Assembly: GCA_002683825.1 (NCBI GenBank)
Contig: NYUD01000061.1
Location: 114,835-178,834, forward strand
DNA: 64,000 bases
Reading direction: 5' to 3'
DNA from: Planctomycetota bacterium
Lineage (GTDB): Bacteria > Planctomycetota > UBA1135 > GCA-002686595
Position 1 is the stretch's first letter. Each line of letters starts with the position of its first letter. This document shows, piece by piece, positions 10,096-18,281 of this stretch. The translations under genes were made by a program, and so were the position numbers. The notes under the pieces were generated by a model that worked only from the letters and a program-made list of their open reading frames with translations, searched no databases and was not told where the DNA came from.

Positions 10096-11633
10096 AGGCG
10101 GCGCTTTGCCCGATCGGTGCGGCGGCCCTGGTTTGCAGTTCGGTGTTGTCGGCACAGGCGGCACCGGGTCACCGCGTGGTCAGTCCGATCTCGGGCACAG
10201 ACACGCTGCTCTTCGATGACACCGGCGCGCTGGTCCACACCTGGCCCAGTGACTTCAAGGTCGGCATGGCCTGCTACCTGAAGGAGAACGGCAACCTGCT
10301 GCGCAGCATCGTCACGACCAGCGGACCCTCGGGCACCGGTGGAGGCGTTCAGGAACTCGCCCTGGACGGCACGGTTCTCTGGGACTTTCGCTACGACACC
10401 GGCGGCGTTCTTTCGCACCACGACATCGAACCCATGCCCGGTGGCAATGTTCTCTTGATCGCATGGGAGGAGCTCGCGCCGCAGGAGGCCATCGCCGCGG
10501 GCCGTGCCCCCGCACGGATTTCGGGCATCACCCGTCCGGACCACATCGTGGAGGTCCGTCCCTGCGGCCCCGGGGCCGGTGAGATCGTGTGGGAGTGGCA
10601 CGTCATGGACCATGTGATCCAGGACATCGACCCCGACCGCTCCGACTTCGGCGACGTGGCTCGGCATCCGGAACGGATCGACATCAACTTTCCGCCGGAT
10701 CGCTCCGGCGGCGAGCTCAACCACCTGAACTCGATCGACTACGACCCGACCCACGACTGGATCGTCGTCAGCTCGAGCTTCCAGGACGAGATCTGGATCA
10801 TCGACCACGGCACCACGACCGCCGAGGCCGCGGGCAGCACGGGGGGCCGCCACGGAATGGGCGGAGATCTTCTGTATCGCTGGGGCAACCCCGCCTCCTA
10901 TCGAGGAGCTTCCAGCGGCGAGCAAGTTCTCTTCAGCCCCCACGCCGCGCGGTTCGTGTCGAAGGGTGACGGGGAGCCGCCGCACGTGCTCGTGTTCAAC
11001 AACAAGTCCTCCCCCCACAGCGAAGTGCTCGAACTGACCCTGCCCTTCGACGGCGAGCGCTTCGTGCGCCCGTCCTGCGCTCCCTTCGGTCCCCTGGAGG
11101 CGAGCTGGAGCTACTCCGCCGCCGGCTTCGATTCGGACCTGATGGCGAGCGCCGAGCGGTTGCCCAACGGAAACACGCTGATCTGCAGTTCGATGCAGAT
11201 CCGCATCTTCGAGATCGATGCGCGCGGACAGGTGGTCTGGGAGATCGATGACGAAGAGCTCTCGAGTTTCCCGTTCCACGCCACCTACACCGCGCGCACC
11301 CTCTGGGTGGACCGGCCGAGCGAGGGGTGCGCGACCTACGAGGTGCGTTTCGATCTGATGTTCGGCACGCGCCACCGCGATGAGTTCTTCATGCTGATGC
11401 CCACACCCCGACGCCGTCCGAAAATCGCCTGGGCCCTTCCCTGGGAGGTCTGCCTGAGCGCCCAGGGGTTTCTCGACGAGAGCGGCCGGGCCGGCATCAC
11501 GGGTGACGTCCCGCGGGCCGTGCATCCGGAGTGGATCGGGGAATTCGTCGAATACACGGCGCGTGCCTTCGACCTGCCCCGCAGGGGGTCCGACTCGACG
11601 AGCAACACGATCCGGCTCGAGTGCATCCCCTGA
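10092..11633 (+). CDS. Secreted arylsulfotransferase-like (ASST family) beta-propeller protein
   Basis: The protein has 513 aa. ATG 10092 overlaps the preceding TGA (ATGA) and gives a good Sec signal ending LSAQA. The body has the repeated pattern of ASST-like proteins: HHDIEPMPGGNVLLI, then a segment with GEIVWEWH, then LNHLNSIDYDP and WIIDHGT, GDLLYRWGNP, and NTLICSS with QVVWEID. Family members transfer sulfate between phenolic compounds or are uncharacterised six-bladed propellers (Arylsulfotran_2 type). Catalytic identity cannot be proven from sequence alone. Coupling with a large lipoprotein suggests that both act at the cell surface. Confidence 0.8.
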   Translation: MKAALCPIGAAALVCSSVLSAQAAPGHRVVSPISGTDTLLFDDTGALVHTWPSDFKVGMACYLKENGNLLRSIVTTSGPSGTGGGVQELALDGTVLWDFRYDTGGVLSHHDIEPMPGGNVLLIAWEELAPQEAIAAGRAPARISGITRPDHIVEVRPCGPGAGEIVWEWHVMDHVIQDIDPDRSDFGDVARHPERIDINFPPDRSGGELNHLNSIDYDPTHDWIVVSSSFQDEIWIIDHGTTTAEAAGSTGGRHGMGGDLLYRWGNPASYRGASSGEQVLFSPHAARFVSKGDGEPPHVLVFNNKSSPHSEVLELTLPFDGERFVRPSCAPFGPLEASWSYSAAGFDSDLMASAERLPNGNTLICSSMQIRIFEIDARGQVVWEIDDEELSSFPFHATYTARTLWVDRPSEGCATYEVRFDLMFGTRHRDEFFMLMPTPRRRPKIAWALPWEVCLSAQGFLDESGRAGITGDVPRAVHPEWIGEFVEYTARAFDLPRRGSDSTSNTIRLECIP

Positions 11634-11751
11634 TCGAGACGGATGCCCGAGGCCCGAGCGGGTCCACACAAGAGCGCCCCGACCCGGGAGTTCGTTCAAA
11701 ACGGGGCCGGTTTCTTTCGAGCCCCCCGGACTCGATGCGTATGGTCGGGCG

Positions 11752-13008
11752 ATGCACCCCCGCTCCGCCCCGTTGCTGGCCGTCCTTCTCACCCTCGGGG
11801 TCGCGGCCCAGAGCCCGCCCCCCCCCATCGAGGCAGAGCCGCTGCTGAAGGTACTCGTCGCCCGCGGTCCGAGTATCGCCGTCCACATCGACCGGGAGGT
11901 CCGGCTCGAGACCCCCGCGGGGTTTCTGAAACTGGCCGCCGCAACCCATGTCTTCGAGGCCAGGGGCGAGGGCTGGGGAGTCTCGGGAAGCGATCTGTCT
12001 TTCGAGGACACGGGCCTTCTGCCAGGCCAGGGCCGGCCGATCTTTCGGGTCGATGCCACGCCGCTCTTCGGCGAGCCGCGCCGCCTGCGTCTGGCGGGCG
12101 ACCTCCTCGTGCACGCCGCTGCGGGCCAGGTCGAAGTGATCGAACGGCTCCCCATGGAACGCTACCTCGCCGCCGTGGTGGCGGCGGAGATGAATCCCGG
12201 GTGGCCGGTGCAGGCGCTCGCCGCCCAGGCGATCGTGGCCCGCAGCTACGCCGCGGCGCGCTGGATGGAGCGCAACGACGAGGCCTGGCAGCTGCACTGG
12301 CACTTCGGCGTCGACATGGCCTACCCCGGCTGGAGCGAGCAACACGCCTCCGTCGCCCGCGCCATCGCCCCGACCCGGGGCGAGATGCTGATGTATCGAG
12401 GCTTCCCCGTCCTGGCGCTCTTCAACGCCAGCTCGGGAGGTCTCACCGAGGCCTTCGACCGCATCAAGCCCGGTGTGCTCGCCCCGGACCGAAAGACCCC
12501 GATCGCCGCCGCCATGCCGGTCGTCGAGGATGATGCCGCGCTCCCCGGTGCGAAGGGCCTCGCCCTCAGTGCCTCCCACGGCCGGTGGAAGAGTGACATC
12601 CCCTTGCCCGAGGTCACCAGCGCCCTGCAGCGCTGGTCGAAGGCCGGCCAGGGGCGTCCGAGTTTCGGCACGGTCGAGGCGGTCTCCATCCTCGAGCGTC
12701 ATGACGATTCTCTGCGCGTCGACACCGTCAGTATCCGCCACCGACTCGACGCCAAGACACGCTTCCAGAGCTTGCCCGCCACGGATTTTCGCATGGCCGT
12801 CAGCCCGCTACGCATCCGCTCGACGCTCTGGGACCGCTGCGTGATCGCTTCGAAGGCTCCCGGCTACCTGGTTCTGAACGGCCGCGGCTTCGGCCACGGT
12901 TGCGGCCTCTCCCAGGTCAGCGCCTGGTACCTCGCCAAGAAGGGCGCCTCCGCGGAAGCGATCGTGGCTCGTTTTTACTCCGGTGCGAAGATCGAGCGGC
13001 GCTACTGA
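11752..13008 (+). CDS. SpoIID/LytB domain protein, probable peptidoglycan lytic enzyme
   Basis: The protein has 418 aa. ATG 11752 is chosen because it precedes a signal peptide (LLAVLLTLGVAAQ); the frame is open further upstream without sense. The SpoIID domain covers roughly residues 125-410. Key pieces are ERYLAAVVAAEMNP, with the Glu that matches the catalytic Glu of SpoIID, then AAQAIVARSYA, NASSGGLTEAF, and the C-terminal GFGHGCGLSQVSAWYLAKKG ending in FYSGAKI. SpoIID enzymes cleave glycan strands from which stem peptides have been removed; in non-sporulating bacteria the family acts in wall remodelling. It is separated by 118 bp from the gene before it and is followed by a tRNA. Confidence 0.88.
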   Translation: MHPRSAPLLAVLLTLGVAAQSPPPPIEAEPLLKVLVARGPSIAVHIDREVRLETPAGFLKLAAATHVFEARGEGWGVSGSDLSFEDTGLLPGQGRPIFRVDATPLFGEPRRLRLAGDLLVHAAAGQVEVIERLPMERYLAAVVAAEMNPGWPVQALAAQAIVARSYAAARWMERNDEAWQLHWHFGVDMAYPGWSEQHASVARAIAPTRGEMLMYRGFPVLALFNASSGGLTEAFDRIKPGVLAPDRKTPIAAAMPVVEDDAALPGAKGLALSASHGRWKSDIPLPEVTSALQRWSKAGQGRPSFGTVEAVSILERHDDSLRVDTVSIRHRLDAKTRFQSLPATDFRMAVSPLRIRSTLWDRCVIASKAPGYLVLNGRGFGHGCGLSQVSAWYLAKKGASAEAIVARFYSGAKIERRY

Positions 13009-13237
13009 AACCCAAGTCCCCGAGCGTGCGTCGATCGCAGATCAGCTCGAGCCGGGCCGGGAGATCTCCGGGTGACGCCGGGAGGTTTCTTGCTGAAGGA
13101 ACCGGGTCCCCCGCCTTCGTCCCGCCGGCTCGCAGGAGTGTCTTCTGATGTGGACCGTGGTCGTCGGAGTGAGGCCGCGGGGAGACGCCAGTGGACGCCC
13201 GTGTCTCTTCTCGGCATCCTGATCGGCCCGACCCAGC

Positions 13238-13325
13238 GGAGGCGTGGCAGAGCGGCCGAATGCAGCGGTTTTGAAAACCGCCGTGCTGCAAGGCACCAGG
13301 GGTTCGAATCCTCTCGCCTCCGCCA
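13238..13325 (+). tRNA. tRNA-Ser(UGA), CCA encoded
   Basis: Acceptor GGAGGCG (13238-13244) pairs with CGCCTCC (13315-13321), followed by G and CCA. The anticodon stem is GCGGT/ACCGC with loop TTTGAAA, so the anticodon is TGA (13272-13274) and reads UCA. A long variable arm typical of tRNA-Ser and the T-loop GGTTCGAATCC are present. Length is 88 nt. Confidence 0.96.
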
Positions 13326-13376
13326 TCACTCCCGGGCATTCTTGAGGGAGGAGTCCGCGGCGGTGTACGACCGGCC

Positions 13377-13679
13377 TCAGACCAGATAGGACAGACCCCA
13401 GGTCACCCCGTTGCAGACGAAGGCCAGGGTCAGCGCGCGGCGCAGGCCAGGGCCGAGGGCGACGCGGTAGCAAAGTGCCTCCGCACACAGCACCGCGACC
13501 TCGATCGCCTCCATCGATCCCGCGCCGCGCGCGAGCAAGAAGGATGCTACCGGGTGGGTCAACGCGTTCACGCTCAGGCACGCGAGCAGGACCACAGGCC
13601 GTTCCTCGCGTGCTACGAGAGTGAGGGCCAGGAGGGCCTCGACCACCAAGGTGATCAGCAGCGCACAGGTGTAGGACAT
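13377..13679 (-). CDS. Small membrane protein, unknown function
   Basis: The protein has 100 aa. Three hydrophobic stretches are visible, at about residues 3-22, 28-50 and 78-98, with Arg residues between them. The start overlaps the stop of the upstream gene by one base (TGATG on the minus strand), so the two are translated together. No family is recognised. The partner is a secreted protein with a C-terminal membrane anchor, so a small membrane complex is possible. Confidence 0.65.
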   Translation of the reverse strand: MSYTCALLITLVVEALLALTLVAREERPVVLLACLSVNALTHPVASFLLARGAGSMEAIEVAVLCAEALCYRVALGPGLRRALTLAFVCNGVTWGLSYLV

Positions 13680-14230
13680 CAGGCGCTCACGCGCAGTCGG
13701 CGGCGCAAGGCCAGACCGAGGATTGCGAGGACCGATGCGATCGGGAGCAGTGGCCAGGCACTCGAAAGGAGCGCATCCCCGGCGCCGACCACGTCACACT
13801 CCGCGCCGTAGTGGGTCTCATACATCAACTCGAGCAGCACACGGTCCTCTTCTATGCCCTGGAATTGATAGATCGTGTGGATGGCGTAGGTCGCCTGCCA
13901 CTCGGGAACGGCGGACACGAGGTGGAGCTCCACGTCGGAGACCGCCAGTCCGTGGTTCCGGTCGATTCCATCGAACACGGGGAGGTCACCCTGGTAGGCA
14001 TAGATGCGGGGGCTGACTGACTTGTAGAAGCTGAAGTGCTCCCCGTCCTCGATCGACATCGGACCCTCGCCGATGTAGACGGGGTAGGCGCAGAAGCGTG
14101 TCCCCTCGGGGGCATCGCCGAGGCCCCGTATCTCAAATGTATGGGAGACGCCCTTGTACCCCACCAAGATGCAGTCAGCGTGCAGAGGGGCGCAGAGGAG
14201 CAGGGGCAGGATCGCTATCAGGTGTCGCAT
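13679..14230 (-). CDS. Secreted protein with C-terminal transmembrane anchor, unknown function
   Basis: The protein has 183 aa. It has a short Sec signal (MRHLIAILPLLLCAPLHA). The middle part contains scattered Cys residues and no recognised motif. It ends with a hydrophobic helix (about residues 155-175) followed by RRRL, a layout like tail anchors or sorting tails such as MYXO-CTERM and PEP-CTERM, although no signature motif is visible before the helix. It is coupled to the small membrane protein downstream. Nothing points to an enzyme. Confidence 0.65.
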   Translation of the reverse strand: MRHLIAILPLLLCAPLHADCILVGYKGVSHTFEIRGLGDAPEGTRFCAYPVYIGEGPMSIEDGEHFSFYKSVSPRIYAYQGDLPVFDGIDRNHGLAVSDVELHLVSAVPEWQATYAIHTIYQFQGIEEDRVLLELMYETHYGAECDVVGAGDALLSSAWPLLPIASVLAILGLALRRRLRVSA

Positions 14231-14435
14231 GATGCCCGTGTAACGGCCACCGCCCCCTGGTTCTTAGCGGTTTCTCGGTTTTTTTTCTGAGGCGCCTCAG
14301 ACCCCGGCACCACCTCCTGGGGCCCTAGCTCCCGCCGTCCCTCTGCAGCTCTGAGCCGGGCAAGAAACACCCCGTTGGAATACCTAGACTCAAACTCCCT
14401 CGACAACCTGCGGAATCTGGGGCGACTAACCTTAC

Positions 14436-14466
14436 GCTGGCCCATCGGTTCGACCGGTGGGCCAGC
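14436..14466 (+). promoter_or_regulatory. Strong hairpin just upstream of the M48 protease start
   Basis: GCTGGCCCA (14436-14444) pairs exactly with TGGGCCAGC (14458-14466). Inside this, a T-G wobble and CGGT/ACCG extend the stem to 14 bp around a 3-nt TCG loop. It ends 12 bp before ATG 14479. The T-content after it is too low for a standard terminator. It may act in the 5' leader, or it may be an isolated palindromic repeat element. The region 14231-14435 shows no gene. Confidence 0.5.
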
Positions 14467-14478
14467 TTCTATTCTCTC

Positions 14479-15477
14479 ATGGCGAATCCGACTTCAGATA
14501 GCAGCGGCAAGGGGCGAATCCCTCCGGCAGCTTGGGTCTTTCTTGTGCCCTTTTTCAGCACGATAGTGATCTCCATCGTCTTCCGAGAGGAGATCGAGGA
14601 GCGTGAACTTCGCGGCGTGATGAAGGCCGCCATCTGGTCCGCTCCCATGGCAGCTCTGGTTGTCTGGCTAGCCTGGACTTCTTATGGGGAGTTACGAAAG
14701 GAAAACGCCGAAAAGGGATTCTCCGAGTCCAGGCTTCTCACCGCAAAAAAGATTCTCCAGGCGACCTTCCTTCTTTTCGGACTGCCCATTCTGATGCTCA
14801 GTCCGATGCTCATTTTTCCGGGGGCACCAACCGCCGTGCGCATCGCATCTATGGCTGCCCTGGCGTTGGTCGTGCAACTCATAAGGCCCAGGTTGCTTCT
14901 GCGTTTCACGGATCTAGAGCGGGTGGATGACACAGATCTTGACGCTCGTATGGAATTGCTGGCCCGTCAGGCTCGTGTGTCGCTGGGGAGCGTCCTCGTG
15001 ATTCCTGCCGACGAGGATGACCCGGAGCCGTTACTCAACGCGGGCGTCCACGGCATTGGCAAGTCACGCCAGATGATTCTGTCTGCCGACTTGATCAGCC
15101 ACCTGGAACCAGACCAACTCGACGCCATCGTCGCCCACGAGCTCGGTCATCTTCGAGAGTCACATCTGACCTGGCAGATCGTTGTACTCGCGGTCGGGCA
15201 GATCTCGCTTTATTCGCTCTCGTCCACCGGGTCGGTTTTCGGACAAGTGGCGTTCGTGTTCGTTCTTCTCGGGTACTTGCCCGCCCACTACGGTTTTTCG
15301 CGTTGGTGTGAGTATCGTGCAGACCGGCGAGCAGCCCAGTGGACCAACCCGATGGCGGCCGCAGAGGCCTTGCGAGTCATAACGAGAGAGGAAAAACGGC
15401 CGAAATGGTGGGCTCGAATCTTCTCGACGCATCCCGATCCTCAGGAGCGAATCGCGCGGTTGCTGAAGATGGCCTGA
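14479..15477 (+). CDS. M48 family zinc metalloprotease, membrane-bound
   Basis: The protein has 332 aa. Two or three hydrophobic segments occupy the N-terminal half (about residues 17-35, 53-70, 92-135). The M48 catalytic motif HELGH sits near residue 220. The third zinc ligand is in CEYRADRRA near residue 278, and STHPDPQERIARL near the C-terminus is also typical of the family (HtpX and Ste24-like). A further hydrophobic hairpin lies between the two zinc-binding motifs. M48 proteases cut membrane or secreted proteins at the membrane. It is a lone plus-strand gene inside an otherwise minus-strand stretch and is preceded by a strong hairpin. Confidence 0.85.
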   Translation: MANPTSDSSGKGRIPPAAWVFLVPFFSTIVISIVFREEIEERELRGVMKAAIWSAPMAALVVWLAWTSYGELRKENAEKGFSESRLLTAKKILQATFLLFGLPILMLSPMLIFPGAPTAVRIASMAALALVVQLIRPRLLLRFTDLERVDDTDLDARMELLARQARVSLGSVLVIPADEDDPEPLLNAGVHGIGKSRQMILSADLISHLEPDQLDAIVAHELGHLRESHLTWQIVVLAVGQISLYSLSSTGSVFGQVAFVFVLLGYLPAHYGFSRWCEYRADRRAAQWTNPMAAAEALRVITREEKRPKWWARIFSTHPDPQERIARLLKMA

Positions 15478-15659
15478 GAGCAGGTTGACGCCAGAGATGG
15501 GCTCGAAGCGTGACTCAGGGGCGGATCTAAGAACACACAGGTCACGAGCACCATCACCCTGAACCCCACCAGCGCGGACCTGATCGACTGACACTCGTCG
15601 GGTCCAGAGGCGGGAGGGGCCGAAAAACGGGGAGGGCGTCCGACGAGTCCGCAGGATCC

Positions 15660-16130
15660 CTAGTCGAATACGCGGGTCTCGCGCCGCGCTCCGATCCAAG
15701 AGGTGATCCCGCCGAGCATGAACACGATGAAGAAGTGCTGTGCTGAGGTCCCGCCCCGGGTCAAGAGAAGCGTTGCACCGAACGTCAACATCGCGATCAC
15801 GGGAGCGGACAGTCGAGTGGCGTCGATGGCGGTCCACACCAGGCCTGTGAGGGCGCCGGCCCCGAGCATGACAAGGACAGTGGTAGGGCCGGCTCCGAGG
15901 CATAGAAGGTCGAAGACGACGAAGAGAAGGCCGACCTGAAGGCCATCCCGGGCCGCCTGGTTCTTTGCCTGCAGCGCGAGGTCCAGCATCCGCTCTCGTT
16001 CGCCACGCCAGTGGTCCGTGAGCTCGGAGCGCATCTTCGGAGTCAGGTGATCGAACCACCTCTGTCCCTCCCTGGGGTCCCTCTGAACGGAGATGCGAGC
16101 CCGCTCCTTCTTTCCTGATAGACCTAGCAC
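15660..16130 (-). CDS. Membrane protein of unknown function (start uncertain)
   Basis: The frame is open up to 16265, but that would overlap the end of the metalloprotease gene, and the extra N-terminus is arginine-rich and not convincing. GTG 16130 is taken as a plausible start, giving 156 aa; ATG 16034 is also possible. A charged N-terminal part with RWFDHLTPKMRSEL is followed by four hydrophobic segments (DGLQVGLLFVVFDLL, VLVMLGAGALTGLVW, APVIAMLTFGATLLL, FFIVFMLGGITSWIG). No known family is recognised. The 182 bp between this gene and the M48 gene hold no clear feature. Confidence 0.5.
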   Translation of the reverse strand: MLGLSGKKERARISVQRDPREGQRWFDHLTPKMRSELTDHWRGERERMLDLALQAKNQAARDGLQVGLLFVVFDLLCLGAGPTTVLVMLGAGALTGLVWTAIDATRLSAPVIAMLTFGATLLLTRGGTSAQHFFIVFMLGGITSWIGARRETRVFD

Positions 16131-16230
16131 AGGAACGGTTTCGGCACCGAACGTGATCGGAATGGAGCCTAGATGGGAAAGGAACCCAGCCGGGCCGCGT
16201 AAACGACCCGATGCTCGGGGCGGCGGGCGT

Positions 16231-17571
16231 CTAGGGCGCCGCGCCGAGAGTGAGGTTCTCCGCATTGCAAAGAACTGTCACAGAGAGACTGAAGGTGAAC
16301 CCTTGCGCCGTCGCCGTGGCACCGAGGAAACTCGGGTCGGGCACCGGCGTACTGCTGTAGAGATCGATTCCTCCGCTGGACGAGCCGCCCAGGAAGCCGT
16401 ATTGCGGCGAGCTCAGGTCCACGAGGAGCTCCCCGGATACGGTCGGGATCAGCGCGCTACCCGCGTAGATCAGGACGCCGCTGAAGCCGGCGCCGCCGGG
16501 GTGAGCGGAAGCGTCGACCTGCATGTTGAGAGTCTGCCCCAGCTGGGGCAGACTCGTGCTCATGAAGCAGGGCGGGTTCGAACCGCTTCCGTTGCTGAAC
16601 ACAGACCCGCCGAAGAACGGCTCACCAAGATCCGTGGGGAAGGTGTTGGACAGGTCGCTCGACAGGGAGCCGCTGGTTTTCACGGCGACCTCACCCGCAC
16701 CCGCATCCCCGGGAATCGCAACCGTGATCGACGTTCCGCCGCCGGTCGAAGACACGTTGAAAACGCGCACGCGAGGATCCCCGCCTGAGGCCGTCACGTT
16801 GCGGTGGGTGAACCAGACCTCGTTCGTCGCAGCGGTATCGAAACCCGATCCGGTGATCGTGATGCTCCCGCCGGAAACGGACACGCCCGAGATCATGGGC
16901 TTGGAGCCTGACAACGAACCGTAGAGGCACTGCAGACCGGCGATGTCGTCGAAATTGATCGAACGTTGGATGACCTGCCCGGTACTCACGACCGGATACA
17001 TCGTAGCGTTGCCCACCGTGGAATGGCCTAGACCGAGCGCGTGCCCGTATTCGTGGGTCATGATGCCCTGGAGGTCGTAAAGGTGCCCGGGGATCGGCCC
17101 CGGGCCGTCGGAAAAGGTCTTGTCGTCGCAAAAACGGATCCGCCAGCCGTCGGCAATGGGGATCTCGGTGAAGGCGATCACCCCCCCGTTGCAAGTCGAG
17201 AGAGCCGAAACGATGTTGTCGTCGGTGCTCCCGATGCTGGTTGTATTCCCGGCGAAGAAGGCTTCGAAGTTAGACTGACCGTCCCCGATCCCGGCTTGGG
17301 TTATGTCGCCACCCCGTGCCGAGCTGTTCCATTCGGCGCTACCTTTCCAGATCGCTTGTTCGGCAGCCAGGAATCCGGGGAATTCGGCGGAGCCACGGAC
17401 GTTGTTGTTCGAGGCGTCATCGGCGAAGTTGTTGAAGACGCGGAAGTCGCGCTGGCTGACGTCGAGGGAACCGCCGAGCTTGCTGAAGGCGGAGGCGTCC
17501 TTCGAAGGAGAAAGCAGGAACGCCGCCATTCCGAGCGCGACGGTGGGTAAGAGGAGGAGTTTGGTGTTCAT
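16231..17571 (-). CDS. Secreted matrixin-type zinc metalloprotease with IPT/TIG domain
   Basis: The protein has 446 aa. It has a Sec signal (LLLLPTVALGMAAFLL). The catalytic part holds the metzincin motif HEYGHALGLGHS near residues 170-181, followed by MYP as a likely Met-turn and FDDIAGLQCLYG, typical of matrixins. An IPT/TIG domain follows (PMISGVSVSGGSITITGSGF, about 222-305). The last 110 residues form a domain also found at the end of the giant PKD protein in this window (GELLVDLSSP, CNAENLTLG). It probably degrades extracellular protein. The upstream partner gene ends 9 bp before it, so the two form an operon. Confidence 0.85.
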   Translation of the reverse strand: MNTKLLLLPTVALGMAAFLLSPSKDASAFSKLGGSLDVSQRDFRVFNNFADDASNNNVRGSAEFPGFLAAEQAIWKGSAEWNSSARGGDITQAGIGDGQSNFEAFFAGNTTSIGSTDDNIVSALSTCNGGVIAFTEIPIADGWRIRFCDDKTFSDGPGPIPGHLYDLQGIMTHEYGHALGLGHSTVGNATMYPVVSTGQVIQRSINFDDIAGLQCLYGSLSGSKPMISGVSVSGGSITITGSGFDTAATNEVWFTHRNVTASGGDPRVRVFNVSSTGGGTSITVAIPGDAGAGEVAVKTSGSLSSDLSNTFPTDLGEPFFGGSVFSNGSGSNPPCFMSTSLPQLGQTLNMQVDASAHPGGAGFSGVLIYAGSALIPTVSGELLVDLSSPQYGFLGGSSSGGIDLYSSTPVPDPSFLGATATAQGFTFSLSVTVLCNAENLTLGAAP

Positions 17572-17580
17572 CGGATCCTC

Positions 17581-18123
17581 CTACTTGTCGATTTTTGCGC
17601 GATAAAGGCGCCCGAGACTCTCTGCGAGATCCCGGGAGGCGACGTTGGTCTCGATGGCATAGCCCTCGCCACGCCCCAACACAAACGCACCGCCAAGAAC
17701 GCGATACAAGCCGCCGTGCGATGCCGAAAGGGCGTTGGCCGCGACGCCTCCGCCCATGTTGTCCTGCCACCGGTAGAACGCCGTGACGGTGTTGCCCTCC
17801 AGAACGTCATCCTTGGCCGGAGCCTCGGAGTTGTAGACGCCCTCGGTCTCGCTGATGAAACCGCCGTGGTAGGTCACCTGGACCGTCGAGGGAGTCCCGT
17901 CGATCAGAGAGCTGCCCTCGATCGTCAGGGTCGTGAAGTAGAGCTCGGGCCCGTCGATCGGATCGTCGACCCGAAACACATCGGTATGGACGATGGTTCC
18001 GAGGATCGCTCCGTCGGAAAGCTCCACCATCTCGCCAAGGTTCAAACGACGGATCTGGGCCGGTGCCAGCGCGCAGAAGGCTGAGGCCAGCACCAATAAC
18101 CCGGGGGTCATGTTCGTTCTCAT
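17581..18123 (-). CDS. Secreted protein of unknown function, partner of the matrixin
   Basis: The protein has 180 aa. ATG 18123 is chosen because it precedes a Sec signal (LLVLASAFCALAPAQ); the frame is open to 18609 but that part is in the shadow of the PKD gene. After the signal comes LNLGEMVELSDGAILGTIVH, then FTTLTIEG and a later VQVTYHGG. This is the pattern of small secreted proteins often placed next to matrixin genes (a 'status/transport' beta domain), though I cannot name the family. Its stop is 9 bp before the protease start. It might be a propeptide-like inhibitor or chaperone; this is a guess from position only. Confidence 0.6.
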   Translation of the reverse strand: MRTNMTPGLLVLASAFCALAPAQIRRLNLGEMVELSDGAILGTIVHTDVFRVDDPIDGPELYFTTLTIEGSSLIDGTPSTVQVTYHGGFISETEGVYNSEAPAKDDVLEGNTVTAFYRWQDNMGGGVAANALSASHGGLYRVLGGAFVLGRGEGYAIETNVASRDLAESLGRLYRAKIDK

Positions 18124-18281
18124 GTAGTAAAAAGAAATTCCAGGGGACCGCATTCCCGGTCCCCGGCCGCTCGCGGGATAATAGGAACTCGCAATAAGAG
18201 AAGCCTTGAGTTTATGACCGATCGGGGCTGATCGGGGACGATTTTTGCGACTTCTAGGCGGAAAAACGGAGGGTTTGGCGC

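Noticed and set aside
14436..14466. Remnant tRNA T-arm or attachment site
   Set aside because: GGTTCGACC looks like a T-loop, but the flanking bases pair as one long hairpin, the conserved C after the loop is wrong, and there is no CCA end.
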